A stretch of 50,193 bases of DNA from Holosporaceae bacterium (GTDB lineage Bacteria; Pseudomonadota; Alphaproteobacteria; UBA3830): contig JAITQS010000044.1 in assembly GCA_031288795.1 (NCBI GenBank), positions 1 to 50,193 of the forward strand, given 5' to 3'. Both the position numbers and the translations under genes were made by a program. Within the stretch, counting starts at the first letter, position 1; each line of letters opens with the position of its first letter. Positions 49,998-50,193 of the stretch are shown here, in pieces. A model generated the notes under the pieces. It searched no databases. It worked only from the letters and a program-made list of their open reading frames with translations, and was not told the origin of the DNA.

Positions 49998-50193
49998 CTA
50001 ACGAGATTTTAAAGCGCTTACTTTTTCAATAGGCAGCTTGAGGGCACTTGCCACAACATCGGCGGAAAATCCTGCTGATATTAGATTTCTCGCATTTTCC
50101 ATTTTCTCTTTCATTCGGTATACCATAATTATTGGGAAAACAAGCATGATTCCTTTAGCATAAATCCGAATCTCTACAATAAGGGACCATACA
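49998..50193 (-). pseudogene. Gene fragment at the window edge, possible Rpn/PD-(D/E)XK nuclease C-terminus
   Basis: An open minus-strand frame enters from beyond the right edge and ends at TAG (49998-50000). Its last part, MENARNLISAGFSADVVASALKLPIEKV, resembles the C-terminal helix-turn-helix-like tail of Rpn-family recombination-promoting nucleases (usual form ARNLLxxGxxxxxIAxxTGLS). The upstream part (RIYAKGIMLVFPIIMVY) is not typical, so this may be a remnant. The identity cannot be settled from 65 codons. Confidence 0.35.

Overview
The window looks like a chromosome segment of an alphaproteobacterium with an intracellular or host-associated life style. Alphaproteobacterial markers are a TrcR-type DUF1013 protein, an SspB-alpha ClpXP adaptor, CarD, a Tim44-like protein, a DksA with only one of the four zinc-finger cysteines, and an LppC-like lipoprotein divergent from rsmI. 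The base composition is fairly AT-rich, and the window also has a type VI secretion system (T6SS), an array of MORN-repeat exported proteins and many copies of a small palindromic element. Together these suggest a Holosporales/Rickettsiales-like endosymbiont that still makes LPS (waaA, kdsB). The order-level placement is inference; no 16S gene is present.

Layout. 1-2159: rlmB and a membrane-anchored SPOR-like protein. 2162-5872 (minus): T6SS operon hcp-like, tssE, tssF, tssG. 6032-9691 (minus): trmL, Tim44-like, dcd, tldD, trcR. 9907-11967 (plus): mlaC, dut, bamD, with a mobile element between dut and bamD. 12251-14921 (minus): XRE regulator, a frameshifted MFS transporter, carD. 15820-18795: a 991-residue exported protein with Pro/Ala repeats and no recognised family. 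19128-20885 (minus): an alanine/glycine:cation symporter behind a tandem glycine riboswitch. 21245-27545 (plus): dedA, pal, priA, then the second T6SS locus, which holds one gene encoding TssB fused to TssC followed by an hcp-like gene. 27757-30304 (plus): rpmI, rplT, dksA, lepB, rnc. 30350-38078 (minus): waaA, a DUF374 acyltransferase, an exported FkbM-like methyltransferase, an STT3-like GT-C membrane protein, hppA. 38204-41088: lppC-like gene, rsmI, kdsB, tRNA-Leu(GAG). 41346-46069 (minus): four MORN-repeat genes. 46492-50193: parvulin, M50 protease, sspB, tRNA-His, an RRM protein, rplU-rpmA, and a gene fragment at the right edge.

Two observations stand out. First, the contractile-sheath subunits TssB and TssC, normally separate proteins, are one polypeptide joined by an Ala/Gly/Pro/Ser linker, in a T6SS split over at least two loci. 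Second, a dispersed element of exactly 142 bp has four full copies with ~17-bp inverted ends. Three of these have perfect 5-bp target duplications and one has a 4/5 match. A fifth, shortened copy and two fragments lie nearby. The element touches gene ends: it rebuilt the dut stop codon, supplies the last codons of waaA, and supplies the 3' end of one MORN gene. It behaves like a MITE and recalls the Rickettsia palindromic elements.

Other points of interest are an enlarged P2 region and a foldable RBS in the glycine riboswitch, and recent duplication in the MORN array with conserved N-terminal extensions ahead of the signal peptides.
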